NCBI GenBank assembly: GCA_015522095.1
Contig: WAMX01000048.1
Location: 1 to 5,042, forward strand
Length of the DNA stretch: 5,042 bases
From: Nanobdellati archaeon
GTDB taxonomy: Archaea; SpSt-1190
Direction: 5' to 3'
Positions 1 through 5,042 of the stretch are shown here, piece by piece. Positions within the stretch are counted from its first letter, which is position 1, and each line of letters opens with the position of its first letter. The notes under the pieces were generated by a model. It searched no databases. It was not told where the DNA came from and was given only the letters and a program-made list of their open reading frames with translations. Both the position numbers and the translations under genes were made by a program.

Positions 1-440
1 ACGACGGGCAGCACCTCATAGTCGCCCTTGGAGGCAATGTTCTCTGCCTTGCTCAGGGTGGAGTCCTTCACAACAGGGATGGGACTCGCTATTGAACCGG
101 CAGGGGTTTTTGCAACCTGCCTGGTGTCCTTCACGGCACGGGCCACAAGCTCGTCAGTGATGCCCTTCCTGCCCACGGGCAGGGCATCGACACGCCACGA
201 GAGAAGGAGGCGCGCCGCCCTGTAAAGGGGCGTTGCCGGCGGAACCTGCTCAACCCTCCTTGCAAATGAGCGGACCCTGGCTGTGCGCGGGGCCGAACCG
301 GCGGCCCGCCTGTCAACCGCATAAATTTTCTCGCCCTCCACGGCAAACACGGGCCGGTCCAGCTTAAGCTTCTCCACCCTTTCGCTGAGAGGAACAATCC
401 TTGCGGGAACGGCAACATCCTTCACGGAGCTCGTCAGCAT
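1..440 (-). CDS. Multi-CBS-domain protein, 3'-truncated by window edge
   Basis: The visible part is the first 146 codons; the C-terminus lies outside the window. Two segments read as CBS modules, the small domains that usually pair to bind adenine nucleotides or related ligands and act as sensors. Residues about 56-105 carry the pattern VPPATPLYRAARLLL followed by VDALPV and a GITDEL segment. Residues about 112-147 carry SPIPVVKDSTLSKAE followed by YEVLPVV. Residues 4-48 (SVKDVAVP, then VFAVEGEKIYAVD) look like a weaker, degenerate third module at the N-terminus. No catalytic or membrane segment is visible. The ATG at 440 is chosen because SVKDVA resembles the usual entry to a CBS module and because a TATA-like box lies 21-26 nt upstream, with no ribosome binding site, which suggests a leaderless mRNA. 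The gene follows the Cdc48 gene on the same strand after a 30-nt gap. The ligand and any fused C-terminal domain cannot be told. The CBS call is fairly sure, the function unknown. Confidence 0.72.
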   Translation of the reverse strand, partial: MLTSSVKDVAVPARIVPLSERVEKLKLDRPVFAVEGEKIYAVDRRAAGSAPRTARVRSFARRVEQVPPATPLYRAARLLLSWRVDALPVGRKGITDELVARAVKDTRQVAKTPAGSIASPIPVVKDSTLSKAENIASKGDYEVLPV

Positions 441-446
441 GCAGAG

Positions 447-460
447 AAAAAAGGAGGAAG
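447..460 (-). terminator. Possible T-rich terminator after the Cdc48 gene
   Basis: On the minus strand the 30-nt gap between the Cdc48 stop codon and the CBS start codon contains a pyrimidine tract with a run of six T (452 to 447). Archaeal RNA polymerase commonly stops at such T-runs without a hairpin, and I see no hairpin here. The same tract lies between the TATA-like box and the ATG of the CBS gene, so it could instead be the initiator region of that promoter, or both. Confidence 0.35.
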
Positions 461-466
461 TATAAA
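461..466 (-). promoter_or_regulatory. TATA-like box for the CBS gene
   Basis: The minus strand reads TTTATA here, 21-26 nt upstream of the CBS gene ATG. Archaeal TATA boxes are centred about 26 nt before the transcription start, so transcription would begin at or within a few bases of the ATG and give a leaderless mRNA. This fits the lack of any purine-rich ribosome binding site before that start. The box lies only 5 nt downstream of the Cdc48 stop codon. Confidence 0.5.
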
Positions 467-470
467 TGGC

Positions 471-2771
471 TTAGCCGGACCACGACTTGAGCTTGCGGAA
501 GAACTCGCGCTCATCCTCGTCGAGGCTCGGCTTCACCTTTATCAGCGCCTCCTTGAAGTGCTTCATCCCGACGGGTTCCATGAAGTGCTCGGGAAGTATT
601 TCCACCGCCCTGAGCTTGTCGGGGTCACCGAGCGCAGAGTTCACGGACTCCAGCAGCTTTCCGCTGAACCTGGAGCGGAGCTCGCTCTCCCCCAGCTCGC
701 CGGCCAGATACTTCTCGATGGCATCCCTGGCATCCTGAGCCCTCCTTATGGCATTGCGCATGACTATGAGGGCCGCTTCCCTGACAAGGGCCTCAAGATC
801 AGCGCCCGTGTAATTCTCCGTCTTCCTCGCAAGCTCCTCGAGGTCCACGCCCTCCATCTTCAGCCTGCGCGTGTGGACCTGAAGTATCTTTTTCCGGGCT
901 TCCTCATTCGGGAAGGGAATGTATATCTGCGTGTCAAAGCGTCCGGGCCTCATCAGAGCGGGGTCCACAAGGTCCGGGCGGTTGGTGGCAGCCATTACCA
1001 CGACGCCGTTGAGCTTCTCAATCCCGTCCATCTCCGTGAGCAGCTGGTTAAGAACGCGGTCGGACACCTTGCTCGCATCCGAGCCGCGCTTGCCCGCGAG
1101 TGAATCAATCTCGTCGAAGAAGATGATGCAGGGCGCAACCTGCCTCGCCTTGCGGAATATCTTGCGCACGGCGCGCTCGCTCTCGCCAACCCACTTGCTC
1201 AGGAGCTCCGGTCCCTTCACCGCTATGAAGTTCGCATTGGACTCGTTCGCAACGGCCTTGGCGACAAGCGTCTTTCCGCATCCGGGCGGGCCATAGAGGA
1301 GCACACCCTTGGGAGGCTCTATCCCGAGGCTCGAATAGGTGCCGGGGTACTTCAGGGGCCACTCCACGCTCTCCACAAGCCGCTGCTTGGCGTCCTCAAG
1401 CCCTCCTACATCCTCCCACTTGACGCTGGGTATCTGGAGCAGGGCATCCCTCATCCCGCTGGGCTCTATCTCCCGGAGGGCGTTCATGAAGTCCTCCATT
1501 GAGACCTCAATCTTGTCAAGCACCTCCGCCGGAAGCTCCTCGGGTATCTCGCCCTTCTCCTTGATTATCTCGGGAAGGAGGCGGCGAAGGGACTTCATGG
1601 CGGCTTCCTTGGTGAGCATTGCGAGATCAGCGCCCGTGAACCCGTTTGTGAGCTCGGCCACCCTCTTCAGGTCGACATCGCCGGCAAGGGGCATCCCCCT
1701 CGTGTGAATCTGGAGGATTTCATACCTGCCATTGCGGTCCGGCACGCCAATCTCAATCTCGCGGTCCAGCCTGCCGGGACGGCGGAGCGCCGGGTCAATG
1801 GAGTCGGGCAGGTTGGTGGCGCCAATGACAATCACCTGGCCGCGCCCCTTAAGGCCGTCGAGCAGCGTGAGCAGCTGGCTCACCACGCGCCGCTCCACCT
1901 CCCCGTGCACCTCTTCCCTGCGCGGGGCTATGGCATCAAGCTCGTCTATGAAGATTATGGAGGGTGCTGTCTTCTCGGCCTCCTCAAAGATGTCGCGGAG
2001 GCGCTTCTCGCTCTCGCCATAAAACTTGCTCATTATCTCGGGCCCGTTTATGACGAGGAAGTTGGCGTTGGTCTCATTCGCCACTGCCTTTGCAAGCAGG
2101 GTCTTGCCCGTGCCGGGCGGGCCATAGAGGAGCACGCCCTTGGGCGGGTCAATTCCCAGCTTCTGGAAGAGCACGGGATGCTTCATGGGCAGCTCCACCA
2201 TCTCGCGTATCTTCTTTATCTCCTCCTTGAGGCCGCCAATATCCTCGTAACTAACGCCGGGGACCACGGCCTCGTCGGGTTTCATGGGCTTCTCGCTTAT
2301 GTCCAGCTCGGTCTGCTGGGTCACATACACAATTCCCTTCGGGTCTGTGTTGGCAACCACGAAGGGAAGGGACTGCCCCATTATGTCAAAAACCGCAAGA
2401 TCGCCCTTGTGGAAGGGCTTGTTGACCATGCGCTGCTTGAAGTAGTTGGTTATGTCTCCGCGGAGGAATATGCGCTCAACCGGCGCGAGCAGGACCTTCT
2501 TTGCCGGCTTCGCCTCCGCCTTCGCAACCTCAACAAAATCGCCGAGCTGCACGCCCGCATTCTTCCGGATTATCCCGTCAATGCGGACAATGTTCTTGCC
2601 CTCATCCTGGAGGCGGCTGCGCCACGCGACTGCCGCAGTCTCGCGCGTGCCCTTTATGGTGATTATGTCGCCCGTGGACAGGCCAAGGGCTTCCATTGTG
2701 TCGTTGTCGAGCCGGGCAATCCCCCGGCCGACATCCGCGTACTCCGCTTCTGCTACCTTCAGCTTAACCAT
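471..2771 (-). CDS. Cdc48/VAT-type double AAA+ ATPase (protein unfoldase)
   Basis: This is a cytoplasmic hexameric unfoldase, the archaeal relative of Cdc48/p97, which pulls substrates through its pore using ATP. Numbered from the ATG at 2771 (766 aa, a usual family length): residues 1 to about 165 match the VAT N domain, including VGRGIARLD, and two AAA+ modules follow. D1 has Walker A GPPGTGKT (217-224), Walker B IIFIDELD (272-279), sensor N320 and arginine fingers R331 and R334. D2 has Walker A GPPGCGKT (494-501), Walker B IIFFDEID (549-556), sensor N597 and fingers R608 and R611. Both rings look catalytically intact. Pore loops are aromatic in both rings (KFYG at 249-252, KWVG at 526-529), as in archaeal homologues and unlike p97 D1. 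The D2 lid carries an apparent extra segment at about 680-722. The C-terminus ends KSWSG and lacks an HbYX proteasome-docking motif. The ATG at 2771 is preferred over the in-frame GTG at 2780 because the GTGA there serves as a ribosome binding site. It forms an operon with the upstream hsp20. Confidence 0.97.
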   Translation of the reverse strand: MVKLKVAEAEYADVGRGIARLDNDTMEALGLSTGDIITIKGTRETAAVAWRSRLQDEGKNIVRIDGIIRKNAGVQLGDFVEVAKAEAKPAKKVLLAPVERIFLRGDITNYFKQRMVNKPFHKGDLAVFDIMGQSLPFVVANTDPKGIVYVTQQTELDISEKPMKPDEAVVPGVSYEDIGGLKEEIKKIREMVELPMKHPVLFQKLGIDPPKGVLLYGPPGTGKTLLAKAVANETNANFLVINGPEIMSKFYGESEKRLRDIFEEAEKTAPSIIFIDELDAIAPRREEVHGEVERRVVSQLLTLLDGLKGRGQVIVIGATNLPDSIDPALRRPGRLDREIEIGVPDRNGRYEILQIHTRGMPLAGDVDLKRVAELTNGFTGADLAMLTKEAAMKSLRRLLPEIIKEKGEIPEELPAEVLDKIEVSMEDFMNALREIEPSGMRDALLQIPSVKWEDVGGLEDAKQRLVESVEWPLKYPGTYSSLGIEPPKGVLLYGPPGCGKTLVAKAVANESNANFIAVKGPELLSKWVGESERAVRKIFRKARQVAPCIIFFDEIDSLAGKRGSDASKVSDRVLNQLLTEMDGIEKLNGVVVMAATNRPDLVDPALMRPGRFDTQIYIPFPNEEARKKILQVHTRRLKMEGVDLEELARKTENYTGADLEALVREAALIVMRNAIRRAQDARDAIEKYLAGELGESELRSRFSGKLLESVNSALGDPDKLRAVEILPEHFMEPVGMKHFKEALIKVKPSLDEDEREFFRKLKSWSG

Positions 2772-2775
2772 CTCA

Positions 2776-2780
2776 ATCAC
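2776..2780 (-). promoter_or_regulatory. Ribosome binding site of the Cdc48 gene, overlapping the hsp20 stop codon
   Basis: The minus strand reads AGTGAT followed by TGAG and then the ATG at 2771. GTGA is part of the archaeal GGTGA Shine-Dalgarno core and sits exactly 5 nt before the ATG, the same spacing as in hsp20 just upstream. Its TGA is the hsp20 stop codon, so a ribosome finishing hsp20 is placed on the next start, which implies translational coupling. The site decides against the GTG at 2780 as start, though a GTGA four-base stop/start overlap cannot be excluded. Confidence 0.55.
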
Positions 2781-3211
2781 TCTATCTTCAGCTTTGTGCC
2801 CTTCTCCTTGCGGAGCTTCCTGACCCGTATCTCAAGCACGCCGTTGTTGTAGCTCGCCTTCGCAGTCTTAGGGTCAACCTCGACGGGCAGGGTCAGCATC
2901 TTGTGGAAGCCAACCGAGCTGGCCGTGACCTCCTCGCCCTTTTTGGTCTTCTTCCTGCTTTCCTCCTTCTTCTGGGCGCGTATCTCAATCTCGCGCTCGG
3001 TGAGGTTCACATCGATGTCCTTCTTGCTCATGCCCGGAAGCTCTGCAGTGATGATGAGCTCGTCCTTGGACTCATTCAGGTCCACGAAGGGCTCCCTGAA
3101 CCCGACCTCAAACCTCCGGACGGCCGGCGTGAAATCCGGTCCCTCGAAGAGCTCCTCGAACATCTTGTCCAGAGCCTTCCAGAACCTCCTTACATCATCA
3201 AACGGGTCCAT
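2777..3211 (-). CDS. hsp20: Small heat-shock protein, Hsp20 (alpha-crystallin) family
   Basis: This is an ATP-independent cytoplasmic holdase that binds unfolding proteins and keeps them refoldable. From the ATG at 3211 it has 144 residues, typical of archaeal Hsp20. An N-terminal arm with aromatic residues (MDPFDDVRRFW, then FEELF) precedes the alpha-crystallin domain at about 41-131. Diagnostic motifs are AELPG (56-60), GFHKMLTLP (101-109) and the A-x-x-x-N-G-V-L signature in AKASYNNGVL (117-126). A charged linker, KKEESRKKTKKGEE (81-94), fills the loop region. The C-terminal LKI (141-143) fits the I/V-x-I/V motif that docks neighbouring dimers into oligomers, followed by a single Glu. The start is ATG 3211 rather than GTG 3220, because that GTG lies inside a strong GGGGGTGA ribosome binding site spaced 5 nt from the ATG. 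It is the first gene of an operon with the Cdc48 unfoldase and shares a divergent promoter region with the MFS gene. The pairing suggests holdase-to-unfoldase handover (inference). Confidence 0.95.
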   Translation of the reverse strand: MDPFDDVRRFWKALDKMFEELFEGPDFTPAVRRFEVGFREPFVDLNESKDELIITAELPGMSKKDIDVNLTEREIEIRAQKKEESRKKTKKGEEVTASSVGFHKMLTLPVEVDPKTAKASYNNGVLEIRVRKLRKEKGTKLKIE

Positions 3212-3216
3212 TATAG

Positions 3217-3224
3217 TCACCCCC
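3217..3224 (-). promoter_or_regulatory. Strong ribosome binding site of hsp20
   Basis: The minus strand reads GGGGGTGA and then CTATA before the ATG at 3211. It holds the full GGTGA archaeal Shine-Dalgarno core at 5-nt spacing. The in-frame GTG at 3220 is part of this site, which shortens the protein by three residues compared with the longest open frame. Confidence 0.75.
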
Positions 3225-3247
3225 AGTTACTTTATTGAAGGTCATTT

Positions 3248-3253
3248 TTTAAA
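3248..3253 (-). promoter_or_regulatory. TATA-like box of the hsp20-Cdc48 operon
   Basis: On the minus strand the stretch reads ACTATTTAAAAAATG, with TTTAAA at its core and an A-rich BRE-like stretch (GCAAAAAC) just upstream. A start about 26 nt downstream falls near 3224, giving a leader of about 14 nt that just includes the ribosome binding site. I see no convincing inverted-repeat operator between the box and the start, so heat-shock regulation is expected from the genes, not shown by the DNA. Confidence 0.5.
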
Positions 3254-3271
3254 TAGTTTTTGCGTGAAGGC

Positions 3272-3293
3272 TTTAAAAGTCCGTGAGTATATA
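3272..3293 (+). promoter_or_regulatory. Candidate TATA boxes of the MFS transporter gene
   Basis: Two AT-rich elements precede the transporter. TTTAAAA at 3272-3278 would place the transcription start near 3301 and give a leader of about 17 nt carrying the ribosome binding site. TATATA at 3288-3293 would place it at about the GTG start itself, giving a leaderless mRNA. The first fits better because a purine-rich binding site exists. Both elements are palindromic, so either could also fire toward hsp20. Confidence 0.45.
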
Positions 3294-3305
3294 GGGGCTT
3301 ATCAA

Positions 3306-3314
3306 GAGGGGGGT
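3306..3314 (+). promoter_or_regulatory. Ribosome binding site of the MFS gene
   Basis: GAGGGGGGT lies 3 nt before the GTG at 3318 and contains GAGG at about 8 nt distance. It supports GTG 3318 as the start; the open frame extends further upstream, but that part is antisense to hsp20 and its promoter. Confidence 0.45.
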
Positions 3315-3317
3315 CCG

Positions 3318-4418
3318 GTGAAAAACAGGAAAAATGTGGTGCTGCTGGGGACAACCAGCTTTTTCAATGATTTCAGCAGCGAGGCAATATTCACACTCCT
3401 CCCGCTGTATCTCCCCTCGCCCGAGGCAGTTGGCATTGTCGGGGGGATAATGAGCGGGCTGGGGGACCTCACAAAGGTATATTTTGGCTATCTCTCCGAC
3501 AGGATGGGGAAGAGGCGCCCGCTGGTTTTTGCGGGCTATTTCCTCTCCGCCCTGTCAAAGCTCCTCATAGCCCTTGTGCGGTGGCCCTTCTTCGTGGCAT
3601 TCCTGCTCACGGACAGGCTTGGAAAGGGTGTGAGAGAGGGTCCCAGGGACGCAATACTGAGTGTGGCGGACAACCGCGGCTGGGCGTTCGGCGTGCAGAA
3701 GGCGCTTGACACGACAGGGGCAGTCTTCGGCGGGATGCTTGCATACTTCATAATAAGCAGCGGAATGGACTTCAGGCAGGGGATGCTTGTGGCCGCAGCG
3801 GTGGGCTTCCTGTCGCTTTTGCCCCTGCTCTGGGTCAGGGTGCCGCCCTTCAAGAGATCGAAGGAAGGCTTTGAAGAAACGCTGCACGGGGTTTCCCCGC
3901 GGGTCACGCACCTCCTGCCCGTGGCGGCGGTTTTCGGGCTCGTGGCGGTTTCACCAATGCTGGTGATTCAGGAGGCATACAGGCAGGTGGGTCCGCTTGG
4001 AATCCTTGCGTATGTCGCCTTCAACATAATATATGCGTTCTCGGCAGGGGAGCTCGGAAGCCTGTCCGACAGGGTGGGAAGGACGCCCGTGATAGTGGCA
4101 AGCTTCCTCCTTGCCTCAGCCGCGTTTGCGTCCGTGTTTGCAGGGGGGCTCTTCACCGTGCTGGGCTTCGCGCTCTACGGGGTGTCAATAGGCGCGTTCA
4201 ACTCGGCAACCCGCGCACTGATTGGTGATCTCGCGAAGAGCCATGTCGCTACGTCGCTCGGTGAGTTCCAGACAGTATTCGGGCTCGCCGTGTTCGCGGG
4301 CTCAATCCTCACAGGCTGGCTGCTCAATTTCTGGGGAAGGGAAGCATACCTTCTCCTGTCCGCAATGGCCCTGGCCGCCGTGCCGGTTTACAGGAGCTCG
4401 CTCAGATTGAACGGCTGA
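3318..4418 (+). CDS. Major facilitator superfamily transporter
   Basis: This is a 366-residue membrane transporter with about 12 hydrophobic segments in two halves, split by a charged loop at about 176-196. MFS motif A is complete between helices 2 and 3 (GYLSDRMGKRR, 57-67) and repeats in the second half (GSLSDRVGR, 247-255). The first helix holds FFNDFSSEAIFTLLPLYL (15-32), and helix 4 runs into DRLGKGVREGPRDAI (99-113). Both patterns are familiar from a widespread archaeal and bacterial MFS subgroup whose substrates are mostly undefined, so efflux of drugs or metabolites is possible but unproven. The protein is slightly short for the superfamily, with compact loops, but complete. GTG 3318 is chosen for its upstream purine-rich site and the basic VKNRKN N-terminus before helix 1. 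The longer open frame upstream has no start with a promoter. The gene is divergent from hsp20, and its last 17 bases overlap the end of the convergent editing-domain gene. Confidence 0.9.
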   Translation: MKNRKNVVLLGTTSFFNDFSSEAIFTLLPLYLPSPEAVGIVGGIMSGLGDLTKVYFGYLSDRMGKRRPLVFAGYFLSALSKLLIALVRWPFFVAFLLTDRLGKGVREGPRDAILSVADNRGWAFGVQKALDTTGAVFGGMLAYFIISSGMDFRQGMLVAAAVGFLSLLPLLWVRVPPFKRSKEGFEETLHGVSPRVTHLLPVAAVFGLVAVSPMLVIQEAYRQVGPLGILAYVAFNIIYAFSAGELGSLSDRVGRTPVIVASFLLASAAFASVFAGGLFTVLGFALYGVSIGAFNSATRALIGDLAKSHVATSLGEFQTVFGLAVFAGSILTGWLLNFWGREAYLLLSAMALAAVPVYRSSLRLNG

Positions 4419-4785
4419 GCTCCGCAAGGGGATGCCCCTTAGCGTGGAGGTGGAAGCGCTTGTACCAGCCAAAGGGCGCGCGGTTGCAGCCGAGGGCGGA
4501 GCTGAGCGCGTTGAGGACCTCAATGGCCTCCCCGGGAGAGGACAGGTTCTCCGAAAGATGCGCATAGGGGTAGATGAAAGCCTCCCCGCACTTGACCCAG
4601 CCCATTACCTTGCGTATTTCCTGAACTGCCTGCGGCACCTTCCTGGAGTCTCCCGGCTCCACGGTGACGAACACCACCAGCGCATCCTCAATCCGCTGGT
4701 GGGGCTGGGCATCCTTCTCAGCGAGCTTTGTGGGTCTGGTCGTCCAGTATTCAAGGAGGTCTGCGTGGATGAGGAGCATCTTCAT
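4402..4785 (-). CDS. Free-standing archaea-type threonyl-tRNA synthetase editing domain
   Basis: The 127 residues match the N-terminal editing domain of archaeal ThrRS (a D-aminoacyl-tRNA-deacylase-like fold), which hydrolyses serine from misacylated tRNA-Thr. Family signatures run from end to end: MKMLLIHADLLEYW (1-14), RIEDALVVFVTVE (31-43), YPYAHLSENLSSPGEA (72-87), APFGWYKRF (103-111) and KGHPLAELSR (116-125). Recalled catalytic residues of the Pyrococcus domain (His83, Tyr120, Lys121, Glu134) correspond here to H76, Y108, K109 and E122, all present. The protein stops two residues after AELSR, where full-length ThrRS would continue into a linker and the aminoacylation domain. The DNA beyond is the MFS gene in antisense, so no catalytic part follows. 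It should therefore act in trans beside a separate ThrRS. ATG 4785 matches the family N-terminus. A TATA-like stretch centred about 25 nt upstream and the lack of a ribosome binding site suggest a leaderless mRNA; a TTG at 4803 is less likely. Confidence 0.92.
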   Translation of the reverse strand: MKMLLIHADLLEYWTTRPTKLAEKDAQPHQRIEDALVVFVTVEPGDSRKVPQAVQEIRKVMGWVKCGEAFIYPYAHLSENLSSPGEAIEVLNALSSALGCNRAPFGWYKRFHLHAKGHPLAELSRSI

Positions 4786-4804
4786 GGGTGCGCATAAAGG
4801 CAAG

Positions 4805-4818
4805 AAAATAAAAATATT
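4805..4818. promoter_or_regulatory. Shared AT-rich element, likely TATA boxes for two divergent genes
   Basis: The stretch AAAATAAAAATATT sits between the divergent editing-domain and lipoprotein genes. Its middle is about 25 nt from the ATG at 4785 on the minus strand and about 25 nt from the GTG at 4835 on the plus strand. Either direction therefore puts transcription start at or very near the start codon, giving leaderless mRNAs both ways. No separate second AT-rich box is visible in the 49-nt gap. Confidence 0.5.
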
Positions 4819-4834
4819 CGCAAATAAGACTCAG

Positions 4835-5042
4835 GTGAGATGGTGGCCCGCACTCCTCGTCTTCCTTATGGGGTGCGCCGGGAGCGTCCCCGAGATCAGG
4901 GGGACCGTTCACTCAAACGGGACGCACGCTATTTTTGAGTTTCCCGGAGCGCCAGACAACACCACGGTCAGCATAGAGCTTTACGCCGTGGATGATGAGG
5001 TCGGCAGGGGAGTCCAGTGCAGGGTGCGCTCGGGGAGGTGCC
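4835..5042 (+). CDS. Probable secreted lipoprotein, N-terminal part only
   Basis: The visible 69 residues begin with MRWWPALLVFLMGCAGS: a short n-region, a hydrophobic core and the lipobox LMGC, so Cys14 is the predicted lipidated first residue of the mature protein held at the outer face of the membrane. The mature part looks beta-rich (GTVHSNGTHAIFEF, then TVSIELYAVDDE) and has two N-x-T glycosylation sequons (NGT and NTT), fitting an exported archaeal protein. Two further cysteines appear near the edge (QCRVRSGRC). I do not recognise a domain family. GTG 4835 is chosen because an AT-rich box lies about 25 nt upstream. An in-frame ATG at 4784 would add 17 residues with a lysine-rich n-region (HKGKKIKI), but those codons coincide with the presumed promoter and overlap the start of the opposite gene. 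The gene continues beyond the right edge. Confidence 0.65.
   Translation, partial: MRWWPALLVFLMGCAGSVPEIRGTVHSNGTHAIFEFPGAPDNTTVSIELYAVDDEVGRGVQCRVRSGRC

Noticed and set aside
131..418. 95-codon minus-strand open frame
   Set aside because: It overlaps the CBS gene in another frame; only the frame starting at 440 shows CBS patterns and continues open to the window edge.
2772..2780. GTG at 2780 as the Cdc48 start, and likewise GTG at 3220 for hsp20
   Set aside because: In both cases the GTG belongs to a GTGA ribosome binding site placed exactly 5 nt before an in-frame ATG. Only two or three residues differ, so the protein calls are unaffected.
1704..2852. 382-codon plus-strand open frame antisense to the Cdc48 gene, with a smaller one at 558-1103
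   Set aside because: Both lie fully opposite a strongly conserved gene (the larger one also runs into the end of hsp20), show no recognisable motif and are expected from GC-rich codon use leaving few stops on the opposite strand.
3230..3240. CTT-TATTG-AAG inverted repeat near the hsp20 transcription start as a possible heat-shock operator
   Set aside because: The arms are only 3 bp long, which is expected by chance, and I cannot match it with confidence to a known archaeal heat-shock regulator site.
2901..3317. Upstream extension of the transporter reading frame (139 extra codons)
   Set aside because: It runs antisense through hsp20 and its promoter, has no family similarity and precedes the true first helix; the GTG at 3318 with a purine-rich site fits the family N-terminus.
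4402..4404. Editing-domain gene as a frameshifted or truncated ThrRS
   Set aside because: The DNA downstream in all minus-strand frames is antisense to an intact transporter gene, and no aminoacylation motifs are visible, so nothing remains of a longer synthetase at this site.
4432..4797. 121-codon plus-strand open frame
   Set aside because: It is antisense to the editing-domain gene, which has clear family motifs throughout; the plus-strand translation shows none.
4840..4938. Short plus-strand frame starting at the ATG right after AGGTGAG
   Set aside because: The AGGTGA lies too close to the ATG to serve as its binding site, the frame stops after about 32 codons, and the product is arginine/proline-rich without motif; the overlapping frame gives a clean lipobox signal peptide.

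Overview
The window looks archaeal. It encodes a Cdc48/VAT-type double AAA+ ATPase with an N domain, and an archaea-type threonyl-tRNA synthetase editing domain. It has TATA-like boxes about 25 nt upstream of several start codons that lack a ribosome binding site (leaderless layout), together with GGTGA-type ribosome binding sites at other genes. Coding DNA is GC-rich and the short promoter gaps are AT-rich. I cannot place the lineage more precisely from the sequence alone.

Layout. On the minus strand, reading from about 3250 down to 1, there is a small heat-shock protein gene (hsp20), the Cdc48/VAT unfoldase gene and then a CBS-domain gene that runs off the left edge. hsp20 and the unfoldase are coupled: the ribosome binding site of the second covers the stop codon of the first. 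The CBS gene has its own TATA-like box 30 nt downstream and is probably transcribed separately or additionally. Divergent from hsp20, an MFS transporter runs on the plus strand. Its 3' end overlaps, tail to tail by 17 bp, a minus-strand gene for a free-standing ThrRS editing domain. Divergent from that gene, across one AT-rich element, a plus-strand gene for a probable secreted lipoprotein begins and runs off the right edge.

How they fit together. Hsp20 (holdase) and Cdc48/VAT (ATP-driven unfoldase) form a clear protein quality-control operon. The editing domain is predicted to remove serine wrongly attached to tRNA-Thr, so it limits mistranslation at source; any functional link to the chaperone operon is inference from proximity only. 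The transporter substrate, the CBS-protein ligand and the lipoprotein role are unknown. The most notable items are the stand-alone editing domain, the unfoldase C-terminus without a proteasome-docking HbYX motif, and the compact promoter architecture. I see no RNA genes, mobile elements, CRISPR arrays or long repeats, and no gene-free stretch longer than about 110 bases.
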